53,569 nt of DNA from Streptomyces malaysiense (lineage in GTDB: Bacteria; Actinomycetota; Actinomycetes; Streptomycetales; Streptomycetaceae), in NCBI RefSeq assembly GCF_000980885.2, contig NZ_LBDA02000105.1:1-53569 (forward strand), given 5' to 3'. Numbering within the stretch: the stretch's first letter is position 1; every line of letters begins with the position of its first letter. The notes below the pieces were generated by a model. It saw only the letters and a list, made by a program, of their open reading frames with translations, had not been told where the DNA came from and made no database searches. This document shows positions 32,120 to 41,775 of this stretch, in pieces. A program made the translations under genes and the position numbers.

Positions 32120-33009
32120 CCCGAGTGCCGCCCGGACCAGCCGAGCCGGCACCGGTGTCCTCGCCCGCGAGGCGCGCCGCCCGCCGCGGGGAGCTGCTCC
32201 AGTGGATCGCGGTGCACTCCCTCGGCGTCGCCGCCGCGCTCTTCTTCGCCCTGCCCTTCGTGTTCGTGCTGCTGACCTCGCTGATGAGCGACAGCCAGGC
32301 ACTGAGCCGCGACCTGGTCCCGCGCACCTGGGAATGGGGCAACTACCGCCAGATCCTCGACACGCCAGGCTTCCTCACCTGGTGGCGCAACACACTGGTC
32401 TACGCCGGCCTCGGCACCGCACTGACCGTGGTGTCCTCGGTCCCGGTGGCGTACGCGCTGGCCAAGTTCCGTTTCCGGGGCCGCGGTGCGGCCCTGATGC
32501 TGGTGATCTCGACGATGATGCTGCCCCCGCAGGTCGTCGTCGTCCCGATGTACCTCTTCTGGGCGAAACAGCTGGGCCTGTCCGGGACGCTGTGGCCGCT
32601 GATCATCCCGATGGCGTTCGGCGACGCGTTCTCCGTCTTCCTGCTGCGCCAGTTCCTGACGACGATCCCGGACGAGTACGTGGACGCCGCCAGGGTGGAC
32701 GGCTGCGGCGATCTGCGCACCCTGGTGCGGGTCGTGCTGCCGATGGCGAAGCCCGGCATCGCCGCCGTGGCCCTCTTCCAGTTCTTCAACGCCTGGAACG
32801 ACTACTTCGGCCCCCAGATCTACGCCTCCGAGAACCCCGGTGCCTGGACGCTGAGTTACGGCCTGGAGTCCTTCAAGGGCGCGCACCACACCGACTGGAA
32901 CCTCACCATGGCCGCGACGGTGCTGGTCATGGCCCCCGTGATCGCCGTGTTCTTCTTCGCCCAGAAGGCATTCGTCGAAGGCGTCACGCTCACCGGAGTG
33001 AAGGGTTGA
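32116..33009 (+). CDS. csnG: Sugar ABC transporter permease, second subunit
   Basis: 297 residues, MalG type with six membrane helices. The coupling loop is DAARVDGCGDLRTLVRVVLP (about residues 194-213), preceded by LRQFLTTIPDEYV. The start overlaps the csnF stop. The csnH gene begins seven bases after its stop, so the reading frames are packed as in one operon. Confidence 0.94.
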   Translation: MTRVPPGPAEPAPVSSPARRAARRGELLQWIAVHSLGVAAALFFALPFVFVLLTSLMSDSQALSRDLVPRTWEWGNYRQILDTPGFLTWWRNTLVYAGLGTALTVVSSVPVAYALAKFRFRGRGAALMLVISTMMLPPQVVVVPMYLFWAKQLGLSGTLWPLIIPMAFGDAFSVFLLRQFLTTIPDEYVDAARVDGCGDLRTLVRVVLPMAKPGIAAVALFQFFNAWNDYFGPQIYASENPGAWTLSYGLESFKGAHHTDWNLTMAATVLVMAPVIAVFFFAQKAFVEGVTLTGVKG

Positions 33010-33016
33010 TCTCTGT

Positions 33017-34282
33017 ATGAAACTCACCGTGGTCGGCGGCGGCTCGACCTACACCCCCGAACTCGTCGACGGCTTCGCCCGGCTCCGGGACACCCTGCCC
33101 GTCGAGGAACTGGTGCTGGTGGACCCGGACGCCGAACGCCTGGAGCTGGTGGGCGGGCTGGCCCGGCGGATCTTCGCCAGGCAGGGGCACGGCGGCCGGA
33201 TCGTGACCACCGCCGACCTGGACGCGGGCATCGACGGCGCCGACGCCGTGCTGCTCCAGCTGCGCGTCGGCGGCCAGGCGGCCCGGCGGCAGGACGAGAC
33301 CTGGCCGCTCGAGTGCGGCTGCGTCGGCCAGGAGACCACCGGTGCGGGCGGCCTCGCCAAGGCGCTGCGCACCGTACCGGTCGTGCTCGACATCGCCGAG
33401 CGGGTCCGGCGCCGCAACCCGCGCGCCTGGATCATCGACTTCACCAACCCGGTGGGCATCGTCACCCGCGCCCTGCTGCACGCCGGGCACCGGGCGGTCG
33501 GCCTGTGCAACGTGGCGATCGGCCTCCAGCGCAAGTTCGCCGGCCGCCTCGGGGTGCCCCCGCGGGACGTGCACCTCGCGCACGTGGGGCTCAACCACCT
33601 CACCTGGGAGACCGCCGTTCGGCTCGGCGGCCCCGAGGGCGAGGACGTGCTGCCCCGGCTGCTCGCCGAGCACGGCGACGCCATCGCCGACGACCTGCGC
33701 CTGCCGCGCGCCGTCCTCGACCGTCTCGGCGTCATCCCCTCGTACTACCTGCGCTACTTCTACGCCCACGACGAGGTCGTACGGGAGCTGCGCACCAAAC
33801 CCTCGCGGGCCGAGGAAGTGGCCCGGATGGAGCGCGAGTTGCTGGCGATGTACGGCGACCCGGCCCTGGACGAGAAGCCGGCGCTGCTCGCCGAGCGGGG
33901 CGGGGCCTACTACTCGGAGGCCGCGGTGGACCTGGCGGCGGCGCTGCTCGGCGGCGGGGGCAGCCCGTACCAGGTGGTGAACACGCTCAACAGGGGCACA
34001 TTGCCGTTCCTCGCCGAAGACGCGGTGATCGAGGTGCAGGCGGCGGTCGGCCCGACCGGCCCCCTGCCACTGCCGGTGCCGGAGGTGGACCCGCTGTACG
34101 CGGGCCTGATCGCGAACGTGACGGCGTACGAGGAGCTGGCCCTGGAGGCGGCGCTGCGCGGCGGCCGGAACCGGGTCTTCCGCGCCCTGCTCGCCCACCC
34201 GCTGATCGGTCGGTACGACCATGCCGAGACCCTGACCGGCCGGCTGATCGCACACAACCGGGAGTATCTCGCGTGGGCCTGA
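33017..34282 (+). CDS. csnH: Family 4 glycoside hydrolase (NAD- and metal-dependent; 6-phospho-beta-glucosidase-like)
   Basis: 421 residues. The N-terminal dinucleotide fold LTVVGGGSTYTPELVDGF, the metal-binding Cys in LCNVAIG and the His in LNHLTWE are the GH4 signatures. The family breaks glycosidic bonds by an NAD-dependent oxidation and elimination at the sugar ring. In this locus the substrate should be an imported chitosan oligosaccharide or its phosphorylated product. The adjoining kinase supports intracellular phosphorylation, but the order of the two steps cannot be told from sequence. The csnK start lies inside its last codons. Confidence 0.9.
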   Translation: MKLTVVGGGSTYTPELVDGFARLRDTLPVEELVLVDPDAERLELVGGLARRIFARQGHGGRIVTTADLDAGIDGADAVLLQLRVGGQAARRQDETWPLECGCVGQETTGAGGLAKALRTVPVVLDIAERVRRRNPRAWIIDFTNPVGIVTRALLHAGHRAVGLCNVAIGLQRKFAGRLGVPPRDVHLAHVGLNHLTWETAVRLGGPEGEDVLPRLLAEHGDAIADDLRLPRAVLDRLGVIPSYYLRYFYAHDEVVRELRTKPSRAEEVARMERELLAMYGDPALDEKPALLAERGGAYYSEAAVDLAAALLGGGGSPYQVVNTLNRGTLPFLAEDAVIEVQAAVGPTGPLPLPVPEVDPLYAGLIANVTAYEELALEAALRGGRNRVFRALLAHPLIGRYDHAETLTGRLIAHNREYLAWA

Positions 34283-35259
34283 CCTCGAACGACACCGCGA
34301 GCGTGCTCGCCATCGACGCGGGCAACAGCAAGACCGACGTGGCCGTGGTCAGTGCGGCGGGCGAGGTGCTGGCCACGGCGCGCGGCGGGGGCTTCCGGCC
34401 GCCGGCCGTCGGCGTGCCGGCGGCCTTCGACACGCTCGCCGACCCGGTACGGCGGGCGCTGGCTCAGGCGGGCCTCGACCGTGCCACCCGTGTCTCCGCG
34501 TGCCTGGCCAACGCCGACCTGCCCGTGGAGGAGGAGCGGCTGGCGGCCGCCCTGCACGCACGCGGATGGGGCGGGGCGGTGGAGGTGCGCAACGACACCT
34601 TCGCGGTCCTGCGCGCGGGCGTGACCGGGCCCCGGGGCGTGGCGGTGGTCTGCGGGGCGGGCATCAACTGCGTGGGGATGCGGCCCGACGGCCGTACCGC
34701 GCGCTTCCCTGCGGTCGGCCGGATCTCCGGTGACTGGGGCGGTGGCTGGGGCCTCGCGGAGGAGGCGCTGTGGTTCGCGGCGCGGGCGGCGGACGGCCGG
34801 GGCGAGGAGACGGCGCTCGCGCGCACCCTGCCCGCCCACTTCGGGCTGTCCTCCATGTACGCGCTGATCGAGGCCCTGCACCTGGAGCACCTGGCGCCCG
34901 AGCGGCGGGGCGAGCTGGCCCCGGTGCTGTTCGCCACGGCGGCCGGCGGCGATCCGGTGGCCCGCGCGATCGTGGACCGGCTCGCGGACGAGGTGACGGT
35001 GCTGGCCACGGTCGCGCTCACCCGCCTGGAACTGCTGGACGAGCAGGTACCGGTGCTGCTCGGCGGCAGCGTGCTGACCGCCGGGCACGCTCAGCTGGAC
35101 GACGGCGTCCGCGCACGGCTGGCGGCGCGCGCCCCCAAGGCCGCCGTGCACGTCGTCAGCGCGCGTCCGGTGCTCGGCGCCGTCCTCCTCGGACTGGACC
35201 GTCTCGGGGTCGCGGCAGGGGCGCTGGAGCGGGCGCGAAGGTACTGGGAGACGTCCTGA
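34273..35259 (+). CDS. csnK: Glucosamine / N-acetylglucosamine kinase-like (BadF/BcrA ATPase family)
   Basis: 328 residues from the GTG at 34273, overlapping the csnH stop by ten bases. The actin-fold phosphate-1 loop is AIDAGNSKTDVAVV (about residues 15-28). GISGDWGG-type residues appear as RISGDWGGGWGLAEEAL, and VLLGGSVLTAGH is the adenosine loop. The family phosphorylates amino sugars, so in the csn locus it should convert glucosamine released by CsnH to the 6-phosphate for central metabolism. It closes the operon; no hairpin is obvious after it. Confidence 0.9.
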   Translation: MGLTSNDTASVLAIDAGNSKTDVAVVSAAGEVLATARGGGFRPPAVGVPAAFDTLADPVRRALAQAGLDRATRVSACLANADLPVEEERLAAALHARGWGGAVEVRNDTFAVLRAGVTGPRGVAVVCGAGINCVGMRPDGRTARFPAVGRISGDWGGGWGLAEEALWFAARAADGRGEETALARTLPAHFGLSSMYALIEALHLEHLAPERRGELAPVLFATAAGGDPVARAIVDRLADEVTVLATVALTRLELLDEQVPVLLGGSVLTAGHAQLDDGVRARLAARAPKAAVHVVSARPVLGAVLLGLDRLGVAAGALERARRYWETS

Positions 35260-35273
35260 ACTTCCCCTGTGGA

Positions 35274-35284
35274 GAAACGGTTTC
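35274..35284. promoter_or_regulatory. Second short palindrome after csnK
   Basis: GAAACGGTTTC, with five-base arms around a G, flanked by AG and CT, resembles a degenerate sugar-repressor operator and is similar to the CsnR site. It lies 15 bp after csnK and 177 bp before the GlnX-like gene, so it could regulate either end. Confidence 0.45.
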
Positions 35285-35363
35285 CTCTGGTCGCGCCACG
35301 ACCCGGCCCGGCCCGGCCCGAGGAACCGAACACCTGCTCCCGGCGTATATAAGAGACAGCGCA

Positions 35364-35389
35364 CACTGGGATCCACACAAGATCCAGTG
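35364..35389. repeat. Inverted repeat in the leader of the kinase-sensor operon
   Basis: CACTGGGATC (35364-35373) faces GATCCAGTG (35381-35389) across seven bases, with one extra G in the left arm. It starts about 10 bp after an AT-rich TATATAAGAG stretch (35346-35355) that looks like an extended -10 region, so it would be near the transcription start. It may be an operator or a leader hairpin for the operon beginning at 35461. Confidence 0.5.
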
Positions 35390-35460
35390 AAGGCCGGTGC
35401 GGAATGTCGTTCCGTGCGGCGATACTTGGCTGACGTACGGATGACCATGGGGGAGGTCGA

Positions 35461-36909
35461 GTGACACACCCGCCGCAGAGCGCAGCACCACCGGTCACGG
35501 GCTCCGCCGTGCCCGGCGCCCCCGGCGTCCCCGCCCAGACCGCCCCGCAGGCCCCGGCGCCGTCCCACGCGCCACGCCCCCAGGCGCCGCACTCGCGGCG
35601 GACCGCCTTCGCCGAGGGCGCCGAGAAGCTGCGGGCCGCCGCGACCACCGAGCCGGGCCGGCTGCGCATCATCGGTGCCGTGCTCGCCCTGCTGGTCGTG
35701 GCGTTCGGCGCGGTCACCGCCTGGCAGAGCAGCGAGCGCGCGGCCGCCGCGGACGACGTGCTGCACCGCAGCCAGCCCCTCAGCTCCGGCGCCGCCGACA
35801 TCTACCGCTCGCTGGCGGACGCCAACACCGCCGCCTCCAGCGGCTTCCTGGCGGGCGGCCAGGAGCCGGCGGCCACCCGCGACCGGTACGAGAAGGACAT
35901 CAGCGCGGCCGCCACCGGCCTGGTCACGGCCGCCGCCAACGCCGAGCCGGGCTCCGCCTCCGAGACCACCATCGCCCGGCTGAACCGGCTGCTGCCCGAG
36001 TACAAGGGCCTCGTGGAGCGGGCCCGCACCTACAACCGGCAGGGCTACCCGGTCGGCGGCGCGTATCTGCGGTACGCCAACGAGAAGATGCAGACGCAGA
36101 TGCTCCCCGCCGCCGAAGATCTCTACACCAGGGAGAACGCGCGCCTGGACGCCGACTACGGGAACGCGACGCCGTACCCCTGGGCGGCCATCGCGCTCGG
36201 CGTGCTCACCCTGGCCGGGCTCGGCTGGGCCCAGCGCCGCGACTACCTGCGCACCAACCGGGTCCTCAACCACGGCCTGGTCGCGGCCGGTTCCGCCACC
36301 GTCGTCGCCCTGCTGTGGCTCACCGTCGGACACACCGTCGCGCGCTCCGAGCTGACCGGCTCCTACGACCACGGCGTCCGCTCCCTGACCGTCCTGTACG
36401 ACGCCCGCATCGCCTCCCTGAAGGCGCGGGGCAACGAGAACATGAGCCTGGTGGCGCGCGGCGCCGAGACCGTCACGGTCGGCGGCAAGCAGTACGACAC
36501 GTACTACTACGCCTTCGACAAGGACATGACCGTGCTCGGCGAGGGACTGGGCCGGGCGGAGCGGCTCGCCGACGACTCCGGCGGCACCGCGCCCGTCAGG
36601 TCCGCCGAGGCGGGCACGGCGCTGTGGAAGCAGCGGCACGCCGCGGCCCGCACCGCGGACGAGAACGGCGACTACCAGCAGGCGCTGGCCAAGGTGATCG
36701 GCGCCAAGGGCACCACCGGCGAATGCTTCGACGGTGTCGACAAGGACCTGGCCCGCGCGATAGGCCATGAGCAGACCGAGTTCCGGCAAGCCGCCACGAG
36801 CGGGCGGGACGCCATGACCGGGCTGTCCGTCGGCGCCGCCGTCCTCGCGGCGCTCGGCGCGGCGGGCGCGCTCGCCGGGATCGGCCGCAGGCTTTCGGAG
36901 TACCGGTGA
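35461..36909 (+). CDS. GlnX-like four-helix membrane protein of the PknG locus
   Basis: 482 residues, GTG at 35461 with GGGGGAGG upstream. A disordered Pro/Ala N-terminus (1-50) is followed by transmembrane helices at about 68-88, 240-256, 272-291 and 452-474. Between helices 1-2 and 3-4 are two helical exterior loops of about 150 residues, like tandem four-helix-bundle sensor domains. This and its position before a GlnH-like protein and PknG match mycobacterial GlnX, which links the external GlnH to PknG. I infer that it transmits amino-acid occupancy across the membrane. The stop overlaps the next gene's earliest possible GTG. Confidence 0.85.
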   Translation: MTHPPQSAAPPVTGSAVPGAPGVPAQTAPQAPAPSHAPRPQAPHSRRTAFAEGAEKLRAAATTEPGRLRIIGAVLALLVVAFGAVTAWQSSERAAAADDVLHRSQPLSSGAADIYRSLADANTAASSGFLAGGQEPAATRDRYEKDISAAATGLVTAAANAEPGSASETTIARLNRLLPEYKGLVERARTYNRQGYPVGGAYLRYANEKMQTQMLPAAEDLYTRENARLDADYGNATPYPWAAIALGVLTLAGLGWAQRRDYLRTNRVLNHGLVAAGSATVVALLWLTVGHTVARSELTGSYDHGVRSLTVLYDARIASLKARGNENMSLVARGAETVTVGGKQYDTYYYAFDKDMTVLGEGLGRAERLADDSGGTAPVRSAEAGTALWKQRHAAARTADENGDYQQALAKVIGAKGTTGECFDGVDKDLARAIGHEQTEFRQAATSGRDAMTGLSVGAAVLAALGAAGALAGIGRRLSEYR

Positions 36910-36923
36910 GAAGGAGCGGGGCG

Positions 36924-37946
36924 ATGGACGCGAGCCGGCTGCGCGGCTGGGGCGGGGTCGGCACGATGGCGGTCCTGTGCGCCCTGGCGCTGGCCTTCGT
37001 CCTGCTGCTGCCGTGCACGCAGATCGCGCACCACCACACCCCGGACCGGAGCGGGCAGCAGCTCGCCGAGGGCAGCCAGGTGCGCGCCGGGTCCTGCCAG
37101 GACTCCGAGGCGCAGAAGCAGACCCTCGCCCCGTCCGGCGCGGACGGGCCGGCCGTCGACGCCATCAAGGCCCGCGAGGGCGCCCGGCGCAAGCTGATCG
37201 TCGGCGTCGACCAGAACAGCTACCGCTGGGGCTACCGCAAGCCCGACACCGAGGGCGCCCGGCTGGAGGGCTTCGACATCGACCTGGTGCACCGCATCGC
37301 CCAGGACATCCTCGGCGACCCGAACGCGGTCCAGTTCAAGGCGATACCGACCAACCAGCGCATCTCGGCGATCCAGGACGGCCGGGTGGACATGGTCGTG
37401 CGCACGATGACGATCACCTGCGACCGGCTCGGGCAGGTCGCCTTCTCGGCGCCGTACTTCAAGACCGGCCAGCAGGTCCTCGCGCCCAAGTCGTCATCGA
37501 TCACCGGTTACAACGACACGCTGGCGCACAAGAAGGTGTGCACGGCCACCGGTTCGACGGGGTACGCGAAGCTGGACGCGGACAAGAAGGCCGGGACGCT
37601 GCCCGCCTCCACCGACATCTCCACCACCGTGCCCAACCAGCTCGACTGCCTGGTGCGGCTCCAGCTCGGCGAGGTGGACGCCGTGGTCACCGACGGCGCC
37701 CTCGCGGCCAGCCAGGCCGCGCAGGATCCGACCGTGGAACTCAAGGGCGCGCCGTTCACGACCGAGTACTACGGAGTGGCGATGAAGAAGGACGCCTCCG
37801 ATCTGGTGCGCCGGGTCAACCGGGTCCTGGTCGCCTACCGCACGAGCGGCTGGCAGGCGTCGTACGACACATGGCTGTCGGCCACACTGGGCAAGGACTC
37901 CTCGGCGTCCGAGCCGCCCGCACCGCAGTACCTGCGCACCAGTTGA
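36924..37946 (+). CDS. GlnH-like amino-acid-binding protein of the PknG locus
   Basis: 340 residues from the ATG at 36924, which has AAGGAG seven bases upstream; the GTG at 36906 would sit inside the upstream stop. A membrane anchor/signal (TMAVLCALALAFVLLLPC) precedes a family-3 solute-binding fold: LIVGVDQNSYRWGY, LEGFDIDLVHRIAQDI, RISAIQDGRVDMVVRTMTIT and a late YYGVAMKKDASDLVRRVNR. The LLPC site has Pro before Cys, a poor lipobox, so it may be held by its helix rather than by lipid. In mycobacteria GlnH binds Asp/Glu and signals through GlnX to PknG; no permease is encoded here, so a sensory rather than transport role is likely. Confidence 0.88.
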   Translation: MDASRLRGWGGVGTMAVLCALALAFVLLLPCTQIAHHHTPDRSGQQLAEGSQVRAGSCQDSEAQKQTLAPSGADGPAVDAIKAREGARRKLIVGVDQNSYRWGYRKPDTEGARLEGFDIDLVHRIAQDILGDPNAVQFKAIPTNQRISAIQDGRVDMVVRTMTITCDRLGQVAFSAPYFKTGQQVLAPKSSSITGYNDTLAHKKVCTATGSTGYAKLDADKKAGTLPASTDISTTVPNQLDCLVRLQLGEVDAVVTDGALAASQAAQDPTVELKGAPFTTEYYGVAMKKDASDLVRRVNRVLVAYRTSGWQASYDTWLSATLGKDSSASEPPAPQYLRTS

Positions 37947-37996
37947 ACCACGGCCGGCCTGAACCAGCGGAACACACAGCAAGCGAGAGGTGATCG

Positions 37997-39271
37997 ATGG
38001 GCGTCACGGACCCCGCCGGGCCGGTGATGGACCGGGACGAGGTGGACCGTGCGCTGGCGCGGCTCGGCCAGGAGCACGAGGCCATCGAGACCTCGCTGCT
38101 CGCCCTCCAGGACCACGCGGGCCGCCGGCTCCTGGAGGGTGCCGAACTGGCCGGCGTGACCCAGGAGCGCTGGCAGGCCACGGAGGCGCGGATCACCCTG
38201 CTGTGGTCGTACTTCGACGCCTACACGGACGCTTTGCGCGGCGCCCGCGAGATCCGCGCCCGGCGCCGCTGGTCCAGCCGGGAGGACCTGGCCGAGCTGA
38301 CCCAGCTGCTGCGCGGCACCTCCGTGACGGTCGCCGGCCCCGGCACGGGCAGGCTCAGCGAGAGCTTCTCGCTGACCGAACTGGTGGACCGGATGAACGA
38401 GCTGTACGCGACCAGCCTGGACCTGGTCGTCACCGCCGACGCGGTCTGGTCGGCGCTGCCCGCGCGGATCGACCTCCTCGCCGCCGAGCTGCAGCGCACC
38501 CGGCAGCTCGCGCACTCCGTCGGCGTGCGCCCCGGCGAACACCCCGCGGGGGACGACCTGGAGCGGATCACCCGCACCCTGACCCGGCTGCGCGAGGACG
38601 TGATCCGCGACCCGCTCGCCTTCTGGGTGCCCGCCCGGGGCAGCTCGGCGCCCGGCGGCGGCCGCCCGGACACCACGGTGTACGACCGCGAGGCGCGCGC
38701 CCTGGAGGACGTGCGCCGGGAGATCGACGCGGTGCTGACCGTGCGCCAGGACGCCGAGGCCCGGCTGATCCGCCTCCGGGACGTGCTCTCGCGCGCGGAC
38801 CGCACCCTCGCCGAGGCCCGTACCGCGCGCGGCGAGGTGCTGGCGAAGATCGCCGCCACCGAGGTGCCGGTGGTCAGCGGCCCGCCGACCGTGCTCCAGG
38901 AGCAGCTGGCGACGGCGGCCGAGTACCGGCGGGGCGCCCAGTGGCACCGGCTGTCCCCGCTGCTGGAGTCCCTCGAACAGAAGGCCGAGGACGAACTGCT
39001 GCGCGCCCGTGAGCAGTTGACGGCGGTCACCGCGCCGCTCGCGGTCCGCGCCGAACTGCGCGGCCGGCTCGACGCCTACAAGGCGAAGGCCGCCCGGCAC
39101 GGCCTGGCCGAGGACCCGTTCCTGGTGGAGCGGTACGACGCCGCCCGGCGGATGCTGTGGAGCGCGCCCTGCGACCTGCGGGTGGCCGAGGGCGCCGTGC
39201 TGCGCTACCAGCGGGCGGCGGCCGAACTGCTGGACGGCGCCCCCGAGGACCGTGAGGGGGACCGGCGATGA
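37997..39271 (+). CDS. Predicted helical coiled-coil protein between GlnH and PknG
   Basis: 424 residues, ATG at 37997 with AGAGGTG upstream. Nearly all helical: long heptad-like stretches at about 10-75, 120-200 and 225-300 rich in Glu, Arg, Leu and Ala. There is no signal peptide, membrane segment or catalytic motif, and I do not recognise a named domain. The pknG start overlaps its stop by four bases (ATGA), so the two are made together. It is plausibly a cytoplasmic adaptor between the membrane sensor and the kinase. This gene is absent from the mycobacterial glnX-glnH-pknG cluster as I remember it. Confidence 0.83.
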   Translation: MGVTDPAGPVMDRDEVDRALARLGQEHEAIETSLLALQDHAGRRLLEGAELAGVTQERWQATEARITLLWSYFDAYTDALRGAREIRARRRWSSREDLAELTQLLRGTSVTVAGPGTGRLSESFSLTELVDRMNELYATSLDLVVTADAVWSALPARIDLLAAELQRTRQLAHSVGVRPGEHPAGDDLERITRTLTRLREDVIRDPLAFWVPARGSSAPGGGRPDTTVYDREARALEDVRREIDAVLTVRQDAEARLIRLRDVLSRADRTLAEARTARGEVLAKIAATEVPVVSGPPTVLQEQLATAAEYRRGAQWHRLSPLLESLEQKAEDELLRAREQLTAVTAPLAVRAELRGRLDAYKAKAARHGLAEDPFLVERYDAARRMLWSAPCDLRVAEGAVLRYQRAAAELLDGAPEDREGDRR

Positions 39272-41772
39272 GCGGGGCCGGGCGAGCCTGCCAGCGGCCG
39301 GGCTGCGAGGGGTCGTACGAGGACGTCGGCGGCGGCCAGCTGTACTGCGACACCTGCGGCCTGGCGCCCGTGGTGTCGGCCGGGGGTGCCCCCTACGGCG
39401 AAGGACTGGTCGGCTCGCCGCCCACCGGGGTGACCCGGGGCGCCGCCGAGGGCCGGGGTTCCGGCAGCGCCCGCAGCGCGCGCACGTCCTCGCAGTCGTC
39501 CAGGTCGCGGCGCTCGGTGTCCGGGCGGCTCTCACGATCCCTGTCGGGCGGCTCCGCCACCGCCCGCTCGGTGTCGGTGCGCAGCTCCGCCTCCTCGTCG
39601 GGGTCCTCCGGGCGAAGCCGGCTCGGCGCGGGCCTGGTGGATGTGCCGCAGGTGCCGCGGCCCGATCCGCACACCATGGTCCTCGACGACCCCGAGGTGC
39701 CCGAACGCAAGCGGTTCTGCTCCCGCTCGGACTGCGGGGCGCCGGTCGGCCGGGCCCGGGGCGAACGGCCGGGGCGCACCGAGGGGTTCTGCACCAAGTG
39801 CGGCCACCCGTACTCCTTCGTGCCCAAGCTGAAGGCCGGAGACATCGTGCACGGCCAGTACGAGGTCGCGGGCTGCCTCGCGCACGGCGGCCTGGGCTGG
39901 GTCTATCTCGCCGTGGACCGGGCCGTCTCCGACCGCTGGGTGGTGCTCAAGGGCCTGCTGGACACCGGGGACCAGGACGCGATGGCCGCCGCGATCTCCG
40001 AGCGGCGCTTCCTCGCGGAGATCGAGCACGCCAACATCGTGCGGATCTACAACTTCGTGGAGCACCTGGACCAGCGCACCGGGTCCCTCGACGGCTACAT
40101 CGTCATGGAGTACGTCGGCGGCAAGTCCCTCAAGGAGATCGCCAACGCCCGCCGCACCCTGGAGGGCAGACGCGATCCGTTGCCGGTGGAGCAGGCGTGC
40201 GCGTACGGCATCGAGGCGCTGGAGGCGCTCGGCCACCTGCACAGCCGCAACCTGCTGTACTGCGACTTCAAGGTCGACAACGCCATCCAGACCGAGGACC
40301 AGCTCAAGCTGATCGACATGGGCGCGGTGCGCCGCATGGACGACGGCGAGTCCGCGATCTACGGCACGATCGGCTACCAGGCGCCCGAGGTCGCCGAGGT
40401 CGGCCCCTCGGTGGCGAGCGACCTGTACACCGTGGGCCGCACCCTCGCCGTGCTGACCTTCGACTTCCAGGGCTACACCAACGTCCACGTCGACTCGCTG
40501 CCGGACCCCGAGACCGTCGAGGTGTTCCGCCGCTACGAGTCCTTCTACCGCTTCCTGGTCCGCGCCACCGACCCCGACCCGGCCCGCCGCTTCGGCTCGG
40601 CGCAGGAGATGGCGGAGCAGCTGACGGGGGTGCTGCGGGAGGTCGTCGCCCTCCAGAGCGGCCAGGCACGGCCGGCCCTGTCCACCCTGTTCGGGCCCGA
40701 AGTGCGGGTCACGGACACCGAGTTGTTCCCCCGCCTGGACGGCGACGTGTCACGGCTCGGGGCGCGGAAGATCCCGGGGCGCGAGCGGGGGGCCGCCTCC
40801 CCCTCGCCCGCCCCGTCGCAGCCCGCCCTGATCAAGCCGCTCGACTTCCCCGCCGCCGCCCTGGCGCTGCCCGCGCCCCTGGTCGACGCGAGCGACCCCA
40901 ACGCCGGCTTCCTGGCGGGCCTCGTGGCGTCCGCGCCCGGGGAACTGCTCGGGGCGCTGGCGGCGGCGCCCGCGCAGAGCGTGGAGACACGGCTGCGGCA
41001 GGTGCGGGCGCGGCTGGAGGCCGGGGACCACGCGGGCGCCCGGACCGGGCTCGCCCCGCTGGAGAAGGAGCGTCCCGAGGACTGGCGGGTGGTCTGGTAC
41101 CGGGGTCTGGCCGCGCTGGTCACCGGCGACTTCGAGGGCGCCGCGCTCGCCTTCGACGCGATCTACGACGCCTTCCCCGGCGAGGCCGCGCCCAAGCTGG
41201 CGCTCGGCGCCTGCGCCGAGGTGCTGGGCCAGCTGGACAACGCGGCCGACTACTACCACCTGGTGTGGACGACCGATCCCAGCTATGTGAGCGCGGCGTT
41301 CGGGCTCGCCCGGGTACGGCTCGCCGCCGGGGACCGGCGGGGCGCGGTGCACACGCTGGAGTCGGTGCCGGAGTCGTCCATCCACTACACGGCCGCCCGG
41401 GTCGCCGCCGTCCGGGCCCGGCTCAGAGGACGCACCGCGAGCTCGGGTGACGTACCGTTCCTGGAGGATCTGACCGCCGCCGCCGGGCAGGTCGAGGCCC
41501 TTCAGGCGTACGGGCTCGACCCGGAGCGGCGCGAGCTGCTGTCGGCGGAGGTGCTCGGCTGTGCGCTGGACTGGATACTCTCCGGGGGCCGGAACAGCGC
41601 CCGGACGGCTTCCGACGAGCGGGTGCTGCTGGGCAGCGGACTGGACGAGCGGGGTCTGCGCTTCGGCCTCGAACGCGCCTACCGCACGCTGGCCCGGCTG
41701 GCCCCCGGCGGCCAGGAGAGGAACGAACTGGTGGAACGGGCCAACCGTTACCGCCCCCGGACGTGGGTGTAG
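39268..41772 (+). CDS. pknG: PknG-type serine/threonine protein kinase
   Basis: 834 residues. An N-terminal zinc ribbon (Cys8, 13, 27, 30) and a Ser/Arg-rich stretch (50-120) precede the rubredoxin-like domain (Cys151, 156, 175, 178). The kinase domain runs from about 195 to 480: glycine-rich CLAHGGLGWVYLA, Lys228 in VVLKG, catalytic Asp333 in YCDFKVDN and metal-binding Asp350 in DMG. HRD is replaced by YCD, so it is a non-RD kinase, as in mycobacterial PknG. The C-terminal 250 residues form TPR-like helices. Mycobacterial and corynebacterial PknG phosphorylate the FHA protein GarA/OdhI to control 2-oxoglutarate metabolism. The extra N-terminal zinc ribbon is not in mycobacterial PknG as I know it. 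Confidence 0.95.
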   Translation: MSGAGRACQRPGCEGSYEDVGGGQLYCDTCGLAPVVSAGGAPYGEGLVGSPPTGVTRGAAEGRGSGSARSARTSSQSSRSRRSVSGRLSRSLSGGSATARSVSVRSSASSSGSSGRSRLGAGLVDVPQVPRPDPHTMVLDDPEVPERKRFCSRSDCGAPVGRARGERPGRTEGFCTKCGHPYSFVPKLKAGDIVHGQYEVAGCLAHGGLGWVYLAVDRAVSDRWVVLKGLLDTGDQDAMAAAISERRFLAEIEHANIVRIYNFVEHLDQRTGSLDGYIVMEYVGGKSLKEIANARRTLEGRRDPLPVEQACAYGIEALEALGHLHSRNLLYCDFKVDNAIQTEDQLKLIDMGAVRRMDDGESAIYGTIGYQAPEVAEVGPSVASDLYTVGRTLAVLTFDFQGYTNVHVDSLPDPETVEVFRRYESFYRFLVRATDPDPARRFGSAQEMAEQLTGVLREVVALQSGQARPALSTLFGPEVRVTDTELFPRLDGDVSRLGARKIPGRERGAASPSPAPSQPALIKPLDFPAAALALPAPLVDASDPNAGFLAGLVASAPGELLGALAAAPAQSVETRLRQVRARLEAGDHAGARTGLAPLEKERPEDWRVVWYRGLAALVTGDFEGAALAFDAIYDAFPGEAAPKLALGACAEVLGQLDNAADYYHLVWTTDPSYVSAAFGLARVRLAAGDRRGAVHTLESVPESSIHYTAARVAAVRARLRGRTASSGDVPFLEDLTAAAGQVEALQAYGLDPERRELLSAEVLGCALDWILSGGRNSARTASDERVLLGSGLDERGLRFGLERAYRTLARLAPGGQERNELVERANRYRPRTWV

Positions 41773-41775
41773 TTG

